Positions 1 to 7,534 are shown, counted from the first letter of the stretch. The stretch: 7,759 nucleotides of DNA from Methylococcaceae bacterium (GCA_013140465.1 JABFST010000245.1:1-7759), one strand, 5' to 3'. Numbers and translations: made by a program. The notes: generated by a model not told the origin, from the letters alone.

Positions 1-114
1 TTTACTTGTATCCGCTTGTTCACGACACCTGACGGCTGGCTGGCTAACTTTACCGGCAGCGACATTGCCTTACAGTTTCCCACTTTGGACCAATTTGTGG
101 CTGATTTAGCATGA
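1..114 (+). CDS. mtnD: Acireductone dioxygenase, C-terminal end only (partial)
   Basis: The last 37 codons of a gene that begins before the window. The translation includes [19 protein letters not shown] and ends in FVADLA. The RLFT.P.GW.ANFTG.DIA signature followed by a short acidic tail is typical of the C-terminus of bacterial acireductone dioxygenase (cupin fold). That enzyme oxidises the acireductone intermediate of methionine salvage to 2-oxo-4-methylthiobutanoate and formate. The metal-binding histidines lie upstream and cannot be seen. The TGA stop overlaps the mtnC start codon (ATGA), so the two genes are almost certainly co-transcribed and translationally coupled. Adjacency to mtnC strengthens the assignment. 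Confidence 0.85.
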   Translation, partial: FTCIRLFTTPDGWLANFTGSDIALQFPTLDQFVADLA

Positions 115-782
115 TTAAGGCCATCGTTACCGATATCGAAGGCACAACTTCGTCCTTGGCGTTTGTAAAAGACGTGCTGTTCCCTTATGCGCGCGCCAAT
201 CTGGAAGGCTTCGTCCGCAACCAACAACATCTGCCCGCCGTAAAAAGTATATTGGCGGACACCAGCGCGGTGGTCGGCGCAAACTTGGATACCGAACAAG
301 CCATCGCCCAACTGCTGGCTTGGAGCGATGCCGACCAAAAAATCACGCCGTTAAAATCGTTGCAAGGCTTGATTTGGGAAGCGGGTTATCAACAAGGTGC
401 ATTTCAAGGCCATATCTACGCCGATGCCGCCACCAAGCTGAAGGCATGGCACGCGCAGGGACTGGCACTTTATGTGTATTCTTCGGGTTCGGTGCAAGCG
501 CAACAGCTGTTATTTGCGCATACGCCGTTTGGTGATTTAACGCCATTGTTTTCAGGCTATTTTGATACTCATATTGGCGGTAAACGGGATCCGGCATCTT
601 ATCTGCACATCAGCGCAGAACTGGCGATACCTGCACAGCAAGTGCTGTTTTTGTCGGATATTAAAGAAGAGTTGGATGCCGCGAAAACGGCAGGATTACA
701 GACTGTTTGGCTGGTGCGTGATGCCCAGCCTGAGCCGCATGCCGAACATCGGCAAGTGGCGAGTTTTGACGCGCTGGTTTAA
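111..782 (+). CDS. mtnC: Enolase-phosphatase E1 (2,3-diketo-5-methylthiopentyl-1-phosphate enolase/phosphatase)
   Basis: A 223-residue HAD-superfamily enzyme of methionine salvage. It enolises and then dephosphorylates 2,3-diketo-5-methylthiopentyl-1-phosphate to give the acireductone used by MtnD; it is cytosolic and Mg-dependent. Visible motifs: HAD motif I DIEGTT at residues 8-13 (nucleophile Asp8), the family block around [17 protein letters not shown] (78-93), motif II SSGSV (124-128), the motif III lysine in GGKRDP (Lys158), and motif IV SDIKEE (182-187). Length is normal for the family. The start is fixed by the ATGA overlap with mtnD. There is no clear Shine-Dalgarno, which fits translational coupling. 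A hairpin follows the stop closely, suggesting that the operon ends here. Confidence 0.95.
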   Translation: MIKAIVTDIEGTTSSLAFVKDVLFPYARANLEGFVRNQQHLPAVKSILADTSAVVGANLDTEQAIAQLLAWSDADQKITPLKSLQGLIWEAGYQQGAFQGHIYADAATKLKAWHAQGLALYVYSSGSVQAQQLLFAHTPFGDLTPLFSGYFDTHIGGKRDPASYLHISAELAIPAQQVLFLSDIKEELDAAKTAGLQTVWLVRDAQPEPHAEHRQVASFDALV

Positions 783-794
783 GCGCACGGGATA

Positions 795-825
795 AGCAAA
801 GGCACGGCTTATGCGTGCCTTTGCT
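795..825 (+). terminator. Strong hairpin after mtnC, likely transcription terminator
   Basis: A perfect 12-bp inverted repeat: arms AGCAAAGGCACG (795-806) and CGTGCCTTTGCT (814-825) around a 7-nt loop, starting 12 nt after the mtnC stop. The following bases (GTGTTATAG) are only moderately T-rich, so this is not a textbook intrinsic terminator, but its place between convergent mtnC and uppP makes termination the simplest role. It could also act on transcripts arriving from uppP. Confidence 0.6.
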
Positions 826-853
826 GTGTTATAGAGTCCGAAGGCTGTATACT

Positions 854-874
854 CCCTCTCCCTCAGGGAGAGGG
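854..874. repeat. Short purine/pyrimidine palindrome between mtnC and uppP
   Basis: CCCTCTCCCT (854-863) is followed after one base by its exact reverse complement AGGGAGAGGG (865-874), which in practice gives a 9-bp stem with a TCA loop. It lies 8 nt past the uppP stop (read on the minus strand). Near-identical CCCTCTCCC...GGGAGAGGG palindromes recur in intergenic DNA of many proteobacteria, from memory of such sequences, so it may be one copy of a dispersed repeat. It may also help end uppP transcription. Confidence 0.5.
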
Positions 875-882
875 TAAGTCGG

Positions 883-1710
883 CTAATGCTGGCCCCAATC
901 CACCCAGCCCATTTGCGCCGTCAGCAACACGATAATGCCAAAGGCAATACGATACCAAGCAAACACGGTAAAATCATGGCGGCTAATAAACCGCAACAGT
1001 CCGCGCACGGCGATAAACGCGCTGATAAACGACACTGCGCCACCCACAGCAAACAAAGCCAAGTCGTCTACACTGAATAAGCCACGGTTTTTATAGACAT
1101 CGTACAGCGTCGCGGCAAACATCGTCGGGATCGCAAGAAAAAAAGAGAACTCGGTCGCAGCGCGGCGCGACAAGCCAAAAAACAAGCCGCCGATAATCGT
1201 TGCGCCAGAGCGCGATGTACCAGGAATCATAGCCAAGGCTTGCGCAAACCCCACTTTTAAGGCATCGCCCCAAGTCAGCTCGTCCACAGTTTCAGCATGG
1301 ACGACATGTTGGCGGCGTTCTGCCCATAAAATCAACAAGCCACCGATAATAAACGCCGATGCCACAACTATCGGGTTAAACAAATACGCCTTTATTTGCT
1401 TTAAAAACAAAAAGCCCAGTATTGCAGAAGGCAAAAACGCAATAATCAAATTAATCGCCAAACGTTGCGACACCGCTTCGGAGCGGATACTCAACAAAGT
1501 ATGCGCCAAACGCACACGGTATTCCCACACCACCGCCAAAATGGCGGCAAACTGGATCGCAATTTCAAACACTTTGCCTTTGTCATCGTTAAAGCCCAGC
1601 AATTGTCCCGCCAAGATTAAATGTCCCGTGGACGAGACTGGCAAAAATTCGGTTAAACCCTCGACGATGCCGAGTATCAGTGCATTAATCAATAAGCCAA
1701 GATCAGTCAT
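883..1710 (-). CDS. uppP: Undecaprenyl-diphosphatase (UppP/BacA family)
   Basis: A 275-residue polytopic inner-membrane protein that dephosphorylates undecaprenyl pyrophosphate to the monophosphate, recycling the lipid carrier for peptidoglycan and other envelope glycans; overexpression of the family gives bacitracin resistance. The two diagnostic motifs are intact: [17 protein letters not shown] (residues 14-30, with Glu17, Glu21 and His30) and PGTSRSG (163-169, with the catalytic-type Arg167). Hydrophobic stretches at about 50-63, 85-104, 113-130, 190-204, 218-236 and 250-268 fit a multi-pass topology. Length is standard. The ATG at 1710 is preceded only by a weak GAG-type site. It lies in the same direction as rho, 162 nt downstream of it, so either readthrough or an unrecognised local promoter drives it. 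Confidence 0.96.
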   Translation of the reverse strand: MTDLGLLINALILGIVEGLTEFLPVSSTGHLILAGQLLGFNDDKGKVFEIAIQFAAILAVVWEYRVRLAHTLLSIRSEAVSQRLAINLIIAFLPSAILGFLFLKQIKAYLFNPIVVASAFIIGGLLILWAERRQHVVHAETVDELTWGDALKVGFAQALAMIPGTSRSGATIIGGLFFGLSRRAATEFSFFLAIPTMFAATLYDVYKNRGLFSVDDLALFAVGGAVSFISAFIAVRGLLRFISRHDFTVFAWYRIAFGIIVLLTAQMGWVDWGQH

Positions 1711-1722
1711 AATGGTTTTTGC

Positions 1723-1854
1723 TCAAGTGGATTTGCCGACATGATCCACGCGCAGCCATGCCGCCAAGCGTCGGGAGTGCTTGTAGGTGTCGGTAGTATT
1801 AAGGGATAGGGAATAATAAACGGGGAGCATGATACCGATGGAAAACAGTGCCAT
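1723..1854 (-). CDS. Doubtful small ORF between rho and uppP (43 codons)
   Basis: An ATG at 1854 opens 43 codons, ending in TGA 12 nt before the uppP start. The product begins MALFSIGIMLPVYYSLSL and then becomes basic (YKHSRRLAAWLRV). This resembles a short N-terminal hydrophobic segment with a positive tail, but I recognise no family. There is no Shine-Dalgarno before the ATG, nor before an in-frame GTG three codons earlier. The ORF also overlaps the hairpin just after rho. It may be a chance ORF or a leader peptide upstream of uppP; the chance explanation is more likely. Confidence 0.18.
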   Translation of the reverse strand: MALFSIGIMLPVYYSLSLNTTDTYKHSRRLAAWLRVDHVGKST

Positions 1855-1861
1855 CGATGCC
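1831..1861 (-). terminator. Hairpin just after rho, possible weak terminator
   Basis: On the minus strand, GGCATCGATGG (from 1861) can pair with CCATCGGTATC (to 1831) around a 9-nt loop: six perfect inner pairs (CGATGG/CCATCG), then outer pairs with wobbles and one mismatch. It begins 11 nt after the rho stop codon. No T-tract follows, so strong intrinsic termination is not expected; RNA-end protection or partial termination before uppP is possible. Confidence 0.3.
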
Positions 1862-1872
1862 ACACGTTTTGC

Positions 1873-3129
1873 TTAACGCTTCATCGAGTCGAAAAACTCG
1901 GCATTGGTTTTGAAATCTTTTAGCTTACCAATTAAAAATTCAGACGCGGCGGTTTCATCCATTGGTTGCAGAATCTTACGCAAAATCCAAGTTTTTTGCA
2001 GGGTGTCGGGATCGACCAGATATTCTTCGCGGCGGGTGCCGGAACGGTTGATATTGATGGCGGGGTAAATGCGTTTTTCGGCAATTTTGCGGTCTAAATG
2101 CAGCTCCATATTGCCCGTGCCCTTAAATTCTTCGTAGATCACCTCATCCATACGCGAACCGGTATCCACGAGCGCCGTAGCGATAATCGTCAAACTGCCG
2201 CCTTCTTCGATGTTGCGCGCTGCGCCAAAAAAGCGTTTGGGTTTTTCTAAGGCATTGGCATCAACACCACCCGTCAGAATCTTGCCGGATGACGGCACCA
2301 CGGTATTGTACGCACGCGCCAAACGCGTGATGGAGTCTAACAAAATGACCACATCGTGTTTATGCTCAACCAAACGGCGGGCTTTTTCGATCACCATTTC
2401 CGCGACTTGGACATGGCGCGTGGCAGGTTCGTCAAAGGTGCTGGAAATCACTTCGCCGCGCACGCAACGTTCCATTTCCGTGACTTCTTCGGGGCGTTCG
2501 TCAATCAATAACACGATCAGATAACATTCGGGATTTTTTTCGGCGATTGCTTGGGCCAAGCTTTGCAAAATCATGGTCTTGCCCGCTTTCGGTGGCGATA
2601 CTATCAGGCCGCGTTGGCCTTTGCCGATAGGAGCGATCAAATCGATGATGCGGCCTGTGAGATCTTCGCTAGTGCCGTTGCCTTGTTCTAAAATAAAGCG
2701 TTGTTTGGCAAATAAAGGCGTTAGGTTGGAGAAAGTGATTTTGTTCTTGGTGTTTTCGGGTGGTTCAAAGTTGATTTGATCCACTTTAAGCATCGCAAAA
2801 TAACGTTCGTTATCTTTAGGTGGCCTAATCTTACCGCTGATGGTGTCGCCTGTTTTAAGCGAGAAACGTCTGATTTGACTGGGGGAAACGTAGATGTCGT
2901 CAGGGCCTGCCAGATAGGAACAGCCTGGGGTGCGTAAAAATCCAAAACCGTCTTGTAAAATCTCAAGGACACCGTCCCCCGAAATATCATCCCCTGCCTT
3001 TGCCTGTTTTTTTAAGATGGCAAAAATCAAATCCTGTTTACGCGATCGTGCTACATTTTCAAGCCCTAAAGACTCGGCGATTTCAATAACTTCACTGATT
3101 TGTTTTAGTTTTAACTCGGTTAGATTCAT
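1873..3129 (-). CDS. rho: Transcription termination factor Rho
   Basis: A 418-residue hexameric RNA-dependent ATPase/helicase that ends transcription at rut-containing RNAs; E. coli Rho has 419 residues and aligns nearly without gaps. The N-terminal Rho domain (about 1-47) is followed by the RNA-binding cold-shock-like domain with the RNP1-type DGFGFLR (60-66) and [18 protein letters not shown] (72-89). The ATPase core shows Walker A SPPKAGKT (178-185), [13 protein letters not shown] (207-219), Walker B VVILLDS (260-266), the Q-loop region GGVDANAL (287-294) and R-loop EEFKGTGN (333-340). No key residue is missing. The start MNLTELK matches E. coli exactly, though no good Shine-Dalgarno precedes it. 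It lies downstream of trxA in the same direction, 191 nt away, with its own candidate promoter in the gap. Confidence 0.98.
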   Translation of the reverse strand: MNLTELKLKQISEVIEIAESLGLENVARSRKQDLIFAILKKQAKAGDDISGDGVLEILQDGFGFLRTPGCSYLAGPDDIYVSPSQIRRFSLKTGDTISGKIRPPKDNERYFAMLKVDQINFEPPENTKNKITFSNLTPLFAKQRFILEQGNGTSEDLTGRIIDLIAPIGKGQRGLIVSPPKAGKTMILQSLAQAIAEKNPECYLIVLLIDERPEEVTEMERCVRGEVISSTFDEPATRHVQVAEMVIEKARRLVEHKHDVVILLDSITRLARAYNTVVPSSGKILTGGVDANALEKPKRFFGAARNIEEGGSLTIIATALVDTGSRMDEVIYEEFKGTGNMELHLDRKIAEKRIYPAININRSGTRREEYLVDPDTLQKTWILRKILQPMDETAASEFLIGKLKDFKTNAEFFDSMKR

Positions 3130-3188
3130 AAAAAAGGCAACTCGAAGAATAGCAGTCAGGGCAGAAGAGCCTAACGAACAGGGGTAGG

Positions 3189-3194
3189 ATTATA
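3189..3194 (-). promoter_or_regulatory. Candidate -10 element of a rho promoter with pyrimidine-rich leader
   Basis: Read on the minus strand, a perfect TATAAT lies 59 nt before the rho start codon. I see no convincing -35 hexamer 16-18 nt upstream of it, and no extended -10 TGn. The predicted leader of about 52 nt is about three quarters pyrimidine, with C roughly twice as frequent as G, which is the composition Rho prefers. In E. coli rho is autoregulated by attenuation in its leader; similar control here is inference. Confidence 0.45.
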
Positions 3195-3278
3195 ATTCAG
3201 GGGTGAATTTATCGGATGGTATGAACGGGTGCTAAGGAGGAGACTATCGCACGCCACAAGTATAGCGTAAGTATCCAA

Positions 3279-3302
3279 ACCCGTCCAGCTTAAGCGGCGG
3301 GT
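3279..3302 (-). terminator. Possible terminator hairpin after trxA
   Basis: On the minus strand ACCCG (3302-3298) pairs with CGGGT (3283-3279). Inside, CCG/TGG can extend the stem past one bulged base, leaving a loop built on the palindrome GCTTAAGC. The 3' arm runs into a short TTT (CGGGTTTGGATA), beginning 18 nt after the trxA stop. The T-tract is short, so termination may be partial, allowing some trxA-rho readthrough. Confidence 0.4.
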
Positions 3303-3320
3303 CTGGACAAAGAATTCGGT

Positions 3321-3647
3321 TTAGATGTTGTTTTCAATAAATTTAATCAGGTCGCCTTTTGCCATAGCGCCAACTTTAGTCCCTTCAATTTCGCCATCCT
3401 TAAACAGCATTAATGTTGGGATACCACGCACGCCATAATGGGCTGGGGTTCTTTGGTTTTCATCAATGTTTAATTTAACAACCGTCAATTTACCCTTATA
3501 TTCTAGTGCAACCTGGTCTAACAAAGGCGCGATCATTTTACAAGGCCCGCACCATTCTGCCCAATAATCGACCAAAACAGGGCCGCTGGCCTTAAGGACG
3601 GTTTCATCAAACTCACTATCAGTTACATGAAGGACTAAGTCGCTCAC
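3321..3647 (-). CDS. trxA: Thioredoxin 1
   Basis: A 108-residue cytosolic thioredoxin, the general dithiol reductant fed by NADPH and thioredoxin reductase; E. coli TrxA is the same size and also begins with MSD. Visible: active site WCGPC at residues 32-36 within [14 protein letters not shown], the buried Asp27, and the cis-proline loop GIPT (75-78). I chose the GTG at 3647 as start: GGAGA sits 6 nt upstream, the protein then begins at SDLVLHVTD as in the family, and a strong promoter lies just before it. The longer in-frame reading to 3722 would add 25 residues with no homology and would place the start codon upstream of that promoter. The gene is divergent from rhlB and upstream of rho, as in E. 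coli. Confidence 0.97.
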   Translation of the reverse strand: MSDLVLHVTDSEFDETVLKASGPVLVDYWAEWCGPCKMIAPLLDQVALEYKGKLTVVKLNIDENQRTPAHYGVRGIPTLMLFKDGEIEGTKVGAMAKGDLIKFIENNI

Positions 3648-3653
3648 GGCATT

Positions 3654-3658
3654 TCTCC
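3654..3658 (-). promoter_or_regulatory. Shine-Dalgarno site that fixes the trxA GTG start
   Basis: On the minus strand GGAGA is followed after 6 nt by the GTG at 3647. This is the best ribosome binding site in the neighbourhood and rules in favour of GTG over the upstream ATG at 3722. Confidence 0.75.
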
Positions 3659-3674
3659 AAAAATTAAAACTAAA

Positions 3675-3703
3675 ACTATAGGAGGGATGGCAGAAGTAGT
3701 CAA
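3675..3703 (-). promoter_or_regulatory. Near-consensus sigma-70 promoter of trxA
   Basis: Read on the minus strand: -35 TTGACT (3703-3698), a 17-nt spacer, and -10 TATAGT (3680-3675), each 5 of 6 to consensus. Transcription would begin near 3668, giving a leader of about 20 nt that contains the GGAGA site. It faces away from rhlB in the 98-bp divergent spacer. Confidence 0.75.
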
Positions 3704-3707
3704 TCAA

Positions 3708-3737
3708 TTTCAAGCAAATCAATTTTTGCGTTATGCT
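3708..3737 (+). promoter_or_regulatory. Weak candidate promoter of rhlB
   Basis: TATGCT (3732-3737) resembles a -10 element, with a poor -35 TTTCAA (3708-3713) after an 18-nt spacer. If used, transcription would begin within a few bases of the rhlB ATG, giving a leaderless or nearly leaderless mRNA. The assignment is speculative; other starts in the AT-rich spacer are possible. Confidence 0.22.
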
Positions 3738-3745
3738 ATACCACT

Positions 3746-5008
3746 ATGACTACGACGCATCTTACCCAAACCCGCTTCAGCAATCTTGAATTGTCTGATT
3801 CCATCCTGCATGGCCTGACCGATGCAGGTTTTAACCATTGCACACCGATACAAGACAAAGCCCTACCCTTGTCCCTGCGCGGCAAAGACATCGCCGGACA
3901 AGCGCAAACAGGCACGGGCAAAACCGCCACGTTTTTGTTGGCGACCTTCCAGCACCTCATCAATGATGAAAGCGAAAAAATCAAAAACCCGCGTGCGCTA
4001 ATCTTAGCCCCTACCCGCGAACTCGCCATCCAAATCCACAAAGATGCGCTTCTGCTAGGCAAGCACCTCAAACTTAAATTTGCGCTGATTTATGGCGGCA
4101 CAGACTACCAAAAACAACTGGACAGCCTTAAGTCCACTGTTGACATCATTATCGGCACGCCAGGCCGTGTCATCGATTTTTATCGGCAAAACGCCTTCAC
4201 CCTAGACAACATCCAAGTCACGGTCATGGACGAAGCTGACCGCATGTTCGACCTCGGTTTTATCAAAGACATCCGCTATTTGCTGCGCCGTATGCCCGCG
4301 CCCGATTTGCGCCTGAACATGCTGTTTTCCGCCACCTTGTCGTATAAAGTCACCGAGCTGGCCTACGAACACATGAACAACCCCGTGCTGATCCGCATCG
4401 AAAGCGAAGAAGTCACCTCCAAAGCCATCCAACAAAGCGCTTATTGCCCCGCCAACGAGCAAAAAATCCCGCTGCTGGTAGGTTTGCTCAAGCACCACCA
4501 ACCGCAACGCAGCATTATTTTTGTCAACACCAAACGTTGCGCCGAACAGTTGGACGACACGCTTAACGCCAACGGCTATAAAACCGCCGCCCTCAGTGGC
4601 GATGTGCCGCAAGAAAAACGCCAACGCCTGTTGAACGATTTCCAAGAAAACAAAATTACCTTGCTGATTGCCACCGATGTCGCGGCCCGAGGTTTGCACA
4701 TCCCTGATGTGTCGCATGTGTTCAATTACGACCTGCCCCAAGATGTGGAAGATTACGTCCACCGCATAGGCCGCACCGCGCGTTTTGGTGCCAGTGGCGT
4801 AGCGATTAGCTTTATTTGCGAGCATTACGCCTATTCCATGCCCGATATTGAAACCTATATAGGCCAAAAAATTCCTGTCAGTGCGATTAATGCCGAATTG
4901 CTGGCTGAAGTCATCACCCCTGCGCGTAGACCGCCCAAACCCAAAAGCGAGCTATTGGGCAAACGCCCCAAAACCAACAAAAATTACCCGCCTAAAGTCC
5001 GCCCATAA
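3746..5008 (+). CDS. rhlB: DEAD-box ATP-dependent RNA helicase RhlB
   Basis: A 420-residue DEAD-box helicase, very close in length and sequence to E. coli RhlB (421 residues), which unwinds structured RNA for the RNase E degradosome. The RecA-like domains carry the Q motif CTPIQ (32-36), Walker A AQTGTGKT (53-60), PTRELA (89-94), GG (117-118), TPGR (138-141), DEAD (162-165), SAT (195-197), IIFVNT (257-262), TDVAARG (310-316) and HRIGRTAR (339-346). RhlB-type features separate it from RhlE and SrmB: the N-terminus THLTQTRF, the segment LGFIKDIRYLLRRMP (170-184), and ETYIGQKIPVS followed by a short basic tail. The start is set by alignment with E. coli RhlB (MSKTHLT...). No Shine-Dalgarno is visible. 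The gene is divergent from trxA and overlaps yrfG tail to tail. Whether the host has a matching RNase E site cannot be judged here. Confidence 0.93.
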   Translation: MTTTHLTQTRFSNLELSDSILHGLTDAGFNHCTPIQDKALPLSLRGKDIAGQAQTGTGKTATFLLATFQHLINDESEKIKNPRALILAPTRELAIQIHKDALLLGKHLKLKFALIYGGTDYQKQLDSLKSTVDIIIGTPGRVIDFYRQNAFTLDNIQVTVMDEADRMFDLGFIKDIRYLLRRMPAPDLRLNMLFSATLSYKVTELAYEHMNNPVLIRIESEEVTSKAIQQSAYCPANEQKIPLLVGLLKHHQPQRSIIFVNTKRCAEQLDDTLNANGYKTAALSGDVPQEKRQRLLNDFQENKITLLIATDVAARGLHIPDVSHVFNYDLPQDVEDYVHRIGRTARFGASGVAISFICEHYAYSMPDIETYIGQKIPVSAINAELLAEVITPARRPPKPKSELLGKRPKTNKNYPPKVRP

Positions 5009-5648
5009 GCTGGCGAAAATCTTCTATTGCCGAAAAACCCTCCACTTGTCGTTTAGCTTGCCGAGTATCCGGCTTAGCCACAGCCACTAAATGGGCAACA
5101 CCAAACTGCCGTGCTGAGGCCAACACCGACAAGCTATCATCAACCAACAGCGTGCGCTGTTTATCAAACCCCAGCTGTTGTTCTAATGCGCCCCAAAATG
5201 CCGGATTTTCTTTAGGCAATCCCAAATCGTGCGAACTGACGATGCCGTCGAAAAACACCTGCAAACAGGTTTTTTCCATTTTTAACGATAAGCTGTCACG
5301 GTGGGCATTAGTCACCAAAAACACCCGTTGGCGCGCTGATGCCAATGCCGTCAAAAACTCGGCAACATGCGGCAATACCGCAATCAGCCCCGAAATTTCC
5401 GCCTTTAAGCCCGCAATATCAAGCTTTAAGGCTGCACTCCAATAATCCAAACAATACCATTCCAATTGCCCTTCCATGCTTTTAAACAGCGGCTCTAACT
5501 GCTGTTTTGCCGCCATAACGCTAACGCCATTCAATTCGGCAAACTTAAGCGGCACAAACTCTTTCCAAAAATGGTTATCAAAATTCAAATCCAACAAAGT
5601 GCCGTCCATATCCAGCAACACCGTGTCAATAGTGTTCCAATTAATCAT
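4992..5648 (-). CDS. yrfG: GMP/IMP nucleotidase YrfG (HAD family)
   Basis: A 218-residue HAD-superfamily phosphatase resembling E. coli YrfG, which dephosphorylates purine mononucleotides such as GMP and IMP. Shared features include TVLLDMDGTLLDLNFDN near the N-terminus with motif I DMDGT (13-17), the block WYCLDYW (64-70) in the cap, motif II LVTNAH (111-116), the motif III lysine in GLPKEN (Lys146), and motif IV LLVDDS (167-172). The C-terminal FRQLMGGL parallels the YRRLIPSL end of YrfG. The substrate is inferred from this similarity. The ATG at 5648 has no good Shine-Dalgarno. The 3' end overlaps rhlB by 17 bp on the opposite strand, and the gene is divergent from dld. Confidence 0.88.
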   Translation of the reverse strand: MINWNTIDTVLLDMDGTLLDLNFDNHFWKEFVPLKFAELNGVSVMAAKQQLEPLFKSMEGQLEWYCLDYWSAALKLDIAGLKAEISGLIAVLPHVAEFLTALASARQRVFLVTNAHRDSLSLKMEKTCLQVFFDGIVSSHDLGLPKENPAFWGALEQQLGFDKQRTLLVDDSLSVLASARQFGVAHLVAVAKPDTRQAKRQVEGFSAIEDFRQLMGGL

Positions 5649-5753
5649 AAGCTTATATTTTTACAGGGGGTTGGTTGCATTGGGCTACAATCATAGAAGG
5701 CAGCGGTGCGCATGTCACCTAGATTCTGAACCGCACAAGGCAATAAGAGCTTG

Positions 5754-5759
5754 TATAGT
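5754..5759 (+). promoter_or_regulatory. Possible -10 element upstream of dld
   Basis: TATAGT lies 61 nt before the dld start in the 172-bp yrfG/dld divergent spacer. No good -35 is found 16-18 nt upstream (CCGCAC at 17 nt), so an activator would be needed if this is the promoter. I see no gene or clear operator in the rest of the spacer (5649-5820). Confidence 0.22.
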
Positions 5760-5807
5760 TCCCACGCAAAGCTTAGAAACAAGAACAAACAAAATTCCCC
5801 ACCTATC

Positions 5808-5811
5808 GGAG
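5808..5811 (+). promoter_or_regulatory. Shine-Dalgarno site of dld
   Basis: GGAG (within ATCGGAG) lies 9 nt before the ATG at 5821. It selects this start over in-frame codons further upstream, which fall inside yrfG on the other strand. Confidence 0.7.
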
Positions 5812-5820
5812 TTAATCACC

Positions 5821-7518
5821 ATGCCCCTCATACAGCAATTAACCCAGCTTGTAGGTGCTGCGGGCATTGCCACCCATCCGCGCCGCACCGCCCATTACCG
5901 CACAGGATTCCGTTCTGGCAGTGGCAAAGCATTGGCGGTGGTGTTCCCCGATACATTGCTGAAACTATGGCGGGTGTTGCAAGTCTGCGTAGAAGCCAAC
6001 GCCATCATTATCATGCAAGCCGCTAAAACTGGCTTGACCGAAGGCTCAACCCCCAGCGGCGACAATTACGACCGGGAAGTCGTAGTCATCAATACCTTGG
6101 CGATGAATGGCCTGGTATTGCTCAATGGCGGCAACCAAGTGTTGAGTTTTCCGGGCGCGACCCTAAACCAACTGGAGCAGTTGCTTTAGCCCTTGCAACG
6201 GGCACCGCACTCAGTAATTGGCTCAACCTGCCTAGGCGCATCGATAGTCGGCGGGGTGGCGAACAATTCCGGCGGGGCATTAGTCAAGCGTGGCCCGGCC
6301 TACACCGAAATGGCATTGTTTGCGCGGGTGAATGCAGCGGGCGAATTGGAACTGGTCAACCATTTGGGGATAGACCTAGGCACTACGCCAGAAGATATGC
6401 TGACACGACTGGAAGCTGGCGATTTCAGCAAAGACGGCGTCGATGACGGCGGTAAACAAGCATCAGACCGCGACTATCTGGCCCGCTTGCGTGATGTTGA
6501 TGCCGACAGCCCGGCACGCTTTAACGCCGATGTCCGTCGTTTGTACGAAGCCAGCGGTTGCGCGGGCAAACTGGCAGTGTTCGCGGTGCGGCTGGATACT
6601 TTTCCGGTTGCGCAACAAGAACAAACTTTCTACCTCGGCACCAACGACCCGCAGGTGCTGACCCGCTTACGCCGCCAACTCCTCAGCCAGTTTCAGAATG
6701 TCCCGGAAGTCGGCGAATACCTGCACCGTGATACGTTCAACATAGCCGAAAAGTACGGCAAAGATATTTTCCTCACCATCCAACATTTAGGTACAGAGAG
6801 ACTACCCAAACTGTTTGCGCTCAAAGGGCGGCTGGATGCAAGCCTGAATAAACTACCCTTGCTGCCGAACAACTTAAGTGATCGGCTTATGCAAGCGGCA
6901 AGCCGATTGTTTCCCCAACATCTGCCGCCGCGCTTGTTGGCATTCCGCGATCGCTACGAACATCACCTGATGTTGAAAATGAGCGATGGCGGGATTAACG
7001 AAGCGCGGGCATGGTTAGCGGCGTTTTTTGCCGATGCGAGTAATGATGGCAGCTATTTTGAATGCACTCCCGAGGAAGCCCGCAAAGCCTTTTTACATCG
7101 CTTTGCCGCAGCTGGGGCCGCCATCCGCTACCAAACCGTACACAGTGACCGCGTAGGCGACATCCTCGCCTTAGACATAGCCCTACGCCGCAATGATGAC
7201 AACTGGGTGGAACAATTGCCCGCAGCCATCCGCAGCCAGATTGAACACCCGCTGTACTACGGGCATTTCATCTGCCACGTTTTCCATCAAGATTACATCC
7301 TCAAACAAGGCGCGAACCTTGAGGCGGTAAAAACCGCCATGCTGGACTTGCTGGATGCGCGTAGTGCGAAATACCCCGCCGAGCATAATGTCGGGCATTT
7401 GTACACGGCGGACAGTGGTTTGCAAGCATTCTACCAACAGCTAGACCCGACCAATACGTTTAACCCAGGCATAGGGAAGATGGATAAATATCGGCGAAAT
7501 TGCGGTTGTTGTGGGTGA
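5821..7518 (+). pseudogene. dld: Quinone-dependent D-lactate dehydrogenase, interrupted by one in-frame TAG
   Basis: The full reading spans 565 codons, close to E. coli Dld (571 residues), a peripheral membrane FAD enzyme that oxidises D-lactate to pyruvate and feeds electrons to quinone. Part one (residues 1-122) holds YRTGFRSGSGKALAVVFP and the flavin-binding QAAKTGLTEGSTPSGDNYDR. Codon 123 (6187-6189) is TAG. Part two resumes in the same frame with PLQRAPHSVIGS, GASIVGG and ANNSGG (residues 124-152, FAD pyrophosphate loop), the long membrane-binding and cap region, FLHRFAAAGAAIRYQ, HNVGHLY (522-528) and NPGIGK (548-553). E. coli has lysine at the stop position (ALKPLGREPHSV). No other stop or frameshift is present. 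The break falls inside the FAD-binding domain, so neither piece should work alone. It could be a recent nonsense mutation, a sequencing error, or a suppressed stop. Confidence 0.9.
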
Positions 7519-7534
7519 GGTGACAAATTTATCG

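Noticed and set aside
3233..3241. TAAGGAGGA, a perfect Shine-Dalgarno on the plus strand in the trxA-rho gap
   Set aside because: No ATG, GTG or TTG follows at a usable distance and no open frame of note begins there.
3648..3722. Longer thioredoxin start at the ATG ending at 3722
   Set aside because: It would place the start codon upstream of the trxA promoter and add 25 non-homologous residues; GTG at 3647 has a good ribosome binding site.
4202..4867. A 221-codon open frame on the minus strand inside rhlB
   Set aside because: It lies wholly antisense to the conserved helicase core; its glycine- and valine-rich product matches no family I know, and its openness follows from the codon use of rhlB.
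5476..5820. Upstream extension of the dld reading frame into yrfG
   Set aside because: The extra residues have no Dld similarity, overlap yrfG antisense, and the GGAG site plus family alignment place the start at 5821.
6187..6189. Pyrrolysine at the dld amber codon
   Set aside because: Pyrrolysine is known mainly in methylamine methyltransferases; there is no pyl gene in view and no reason for it in Dld. Simple nonsense mutation or error is far more likely.
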